Source of the DNA: Candidatus Martarchaeota archaeon
GTDB lineage: Archaea; Micrarchaeota; Micrarchaeia; Micrarchaeales; Micrarchaeaceae
Direction of reading: 5' to 3'
Length of the DNA stretch: 30,900 bases
Assembly (NCBI GenBank): GCA_023474155.1
Contig: JAMCYJ010000039.1
Location: 1 to 30,900 of the forward strand
Positions within the stretch are counted from its first letter, which is position 1; each line of letters starts with the position of its first letter. The notes beneath the pieces were generated by a model that did not search any database, was not told the DNA's origin, and was given only the letters and a program-made list of their open reading frames with translations. This document shows positions 30,794 to 30,900 of this stretch, piece by piece. The position numbers were made by a program, and so were the translations under genes.

Positions 30794-30900
30794 TTATTTT
30801 TTGAGAATTATGACATAAGCTCTTTTTCCAATGTATTTTTTATTTGAATCTATTTTTGCAGAATTTCCAAAAGGAGTTACTATTTTCTCGTAGAAAGTTT
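30794..30900 (-). CDS. DUF2080-type transposon-associated protein, partial
   Basis: The minus-strand frame entering from the right edge reads TFYEKIVTPFGNSAKIDSNK, then KYIGKRAYVIILKK and stop. This matches my recollection of the small DUF2080 proteins that accompany archaeal TnpB genes (FYEK-V-xFGNSAxV-P-KxxxGKRxxVI). Only the C-terminal 34 codons lie in the window. Confidence 0.7.
   Translation of the reverse strand, partial: TFYEKIVTPFGNSAKIDSNKKYIGKRAYVIILKK

Larger units (their letters stand above)
30511..30900 (-). mobile_element. Decayed IS200/IS605-type element, cut by the window edge
   Basis: Contains the end of a DUF2080 transposon-associated gene and the TnpB tail, on the minus strand. 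The end of the element should lie between the endoQ stop (30510) and about 30560, where CAGCAAATGCTG (about 30536-30547) is a small inverted repeat that could belong to the right-end hairpin or guide-RNA scaffold. The exact boundary cannot be set without an intact copy. Confidence 0.6.

Overview
The window is from an archaeon with a moderately AT-rich, compact genome. The evidence is the gene content: eukaryote-like ribosomal proteins (S19e, L31e, L39e), a PDCD5-family protein, a histone-fold protein, Pelota, Taw1 (wyosine pathway), endonuclease Q, an Nre-family repair protein, two FtsZ paralogues and archaeal-type ProRS and AlaRS. Start sites carry GGTGAT-like Shine-Dalgarno sequences or lie about 26 nt behind a TATA box (leaderless). 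A tRNA with an intron in the T-loop, very short intergenic gaps and several unrecognised small proteins would fit a DPANN/ARMAN-like (Micrarchaeota-type) lineage, but that placement is inference.

Layout. 1-4030: the 5' end of an unknown minus-strand gene, a class I glutamine amidotransferase, then a minus-strand pair of proline dehydrogenase abutting prolyl-tRNA synthetase, and a HAD phosphatase. 4158-6627: a GT2 glycosyltransferase converging on an exported protein and a GT-C (PMT-like) membrane glycosyltransferase, probably cell-surface glycan work. 6847-8411: taw1 then the nucleotide-cleansing pyrophosphatase rdgB. 8674-10779: two tandem ftsZ genes. 11037-12744: three orphan proteins, with a hairpin terminator between the first two. 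12900-14352: translation cluster S19e - PDCD5 - L39e - L31e. 14536-15125: a DUF167 protein and an ankyrin-repeat protein. 15126-15512: gene-poor region holding a 12-bp tandem repeat, a promoter with a 12-codon ORF, and one copy of a 37-nt element repeated upstream of nre.

15513-20518: TatD nuclease, tRNA-Arg(TCT) with a 40-nt T-loop intron, a histone-fold protein, a zinc-ribbon protein, a PRC-barrel protein, pyruvate kinase on the other strand, and the Nre repair protein ending in a PCNA-binding motif. 20511-24702: DedA membrane protein, a Cas4/Exo5-like Fe-S nuclease and alaS on the minus strand. 24805-27358: pelota converging on a KaiC-like ATPase plus a YgjP-type metalloprotease. 27514-30510: a small membrane protein, peroxiredoxin, and the translationally coupled pair nth-endoQ. 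30561-30900: the decayed end of an IS200/IS605-type element (DUF2080 protein plus TnpB tail).

A recurring theme is DNA maintenance: RdgB cleans the dNTP pool, Nth and EndoQ act on damaged and deaminated bases, Nre is tied to PCNA, and TatD and the Exo5-like enzyme are nucleases. The clearest unusual signal readable directly from the bases is the T-loop intron, whose bulge-helix-bulge is complete. The most open-ended is the repeated 37-nt element in front of tatD and nre.
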